From VRUE01 sp050258095 (GTDB lineage: Bacteria; Actinomycetota; Thermoleophilia; Solirubrobacterales; 70-9): DNA of 27,596 nt. How positions within the stretch are numbered: the first letter of the stretch is position 1; every line of letters begins with the position of its first letter. Below the pieces are notes generated by a model. The model saw only the letters and a list, made by a program, of their open reading frames with translations. It searched no databases and was not told the DNA's origin. Positions 27,571 through 27,596 of this stretch are shown here, one piece after another. The stretch lies in NCBI GenBank assembly GCA_050258095.1, contig JBLMYD010000018.1, positions 1-27,596 on the forward strand. Direction: 5' to 3'. The translations under genes were made by a program, and so were the position numbers.

Positions 27571-27596
27571 AGTGCCGAGCCAATTGGCTCGGCACT
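27571..27596. terminator. Palindromic terminator at the window end
   Basis: A perfect 26-bp palindrome (AGTGCCGAGCC-AATT-GGCTCGGCACT) starts 54 bp after the 2-oxoglutarate dehydrogenase stop. The preceding bases (TGCCCCTCGTCCCGACA) closely match those before the hairpin at 21398-21425 read on the minus strand, so both are copies of one repeat. The window ends at the last paired base. Confidence 0.75.

Noticed and set aside
23975..27595. 1206-residue open frame on the minus strand
   Set aside because: It lies antisense to the 2-oxoglutarate dehydrogenase gene, has Arg/Asp/Val/Leu-heavy composition typical of GC-rich shadow frames, and shows no recognisable domain.

Overview
The window is GC-rich DNA from a bacterial chromosome, most likely an actinobacterium of the class Thermoleophilia (Solirubrobacterales/Gaiellales type) or a close metagenomic relative. 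The assignment rests on three things: two secreted proteins opening with a YANVMSSIAVFLVLGG-type signal and carrying N-[AS]-V-T-x-x-K-[IL] repeats, a style I associate with that class; a fused E2-E1 2-oxoglutarate dehydrogenase as in Actinobacteria; and a decaprenyl-phosphate phosphoribosyltransferase homologue. It is inference from protein style, not from a marker gene. No rRNA, tRNA, CRISPR array or transposase gene was seen.

Layout. 1-653: terminator-like hairpin and a RibD C-terminal-type reductase. 639-1975: four 22-bp-spaced repeats leading into an AAA/DUF4143 ATPase. 2015-3277: ACAD10/11-like acyl-CoA dehydrogenase. 3275-4903: two toxin-antitoxin modules (CopG-like/PIN, then Phd/PIN plus a small HTH gene), each with a dyad over its presumed promoter. 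4860-6943 (minus): a small lipoprotein and two paralogous repeat-containing secreted proteins. 7063-8127 (minus): ACAD-associated aminoglycoside-phosphotransferase-fold kinase. 8105-9729 (plus): histidine kinase and single-domain response regulator, followed by a 116-bp foldback element. 9981-12355 (minus): quinone oxidoreductase and DEAD-box helicase. 12532-15641 (plus): PfkB kinase, citrate synthase and two small unknown proteins. 15634-16930 (minus): UbiA-family prenyltransferase and a decayed toxin-antitoxin-like relic. 16959-19541 (minus): secreted DUF5666-like protein, OmpR-type regulator and histidine kinase. 19698-23445 (minus): a two-domain fatty acyl-CoA reductase-like SDR followed by an alkyl-DHAP synthase-like flavoenzyme. 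23507-27517 (plus): a 1336-residue lipoyl-E2-E1 2-oxoglutarate dehydrogenase polypeptide. 27571-27596: terminator palindrome.

How the genes fit together. Citrate synthase and the 2-oxoglutarate dehydrogenase fusion are central TCA enzymes. The SDR plus AGPS-like pair would supply fatty alcohol and insert it as an ether, a plausible bacterial ether-lipid route. The acyl-CoA dehydrogenase and the kinase resemble the two halves of animal ACAD10/ACAD11 and are separated here by toxin-antitoxin and surface-protein genes, which looks like accessory insertion between functionally linked genes. A window-wide regulatory theme is a TANNNT -10 box placed 6-9 bp before the start codon of many genes without a Shine-Dalgarno, pointing to frequent leaderless transcripts. 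Genes with clear Shine-Dalgarno sequences (acyl-CoA dehydrogenase, citrate synthase, the secreted proteins) form the other class.

Most unusual: the 22-bp-phased repeat array before the DUF4143 ATPase; a 57-bp near-perfect palindrome inserted in frame in the AGPS-like gene; a nested inverted-repeat terminator family with two copies; the lipoyl-containing all-in-one E2-E1 protein; and the SDR/AGPS ether-lipid pair.
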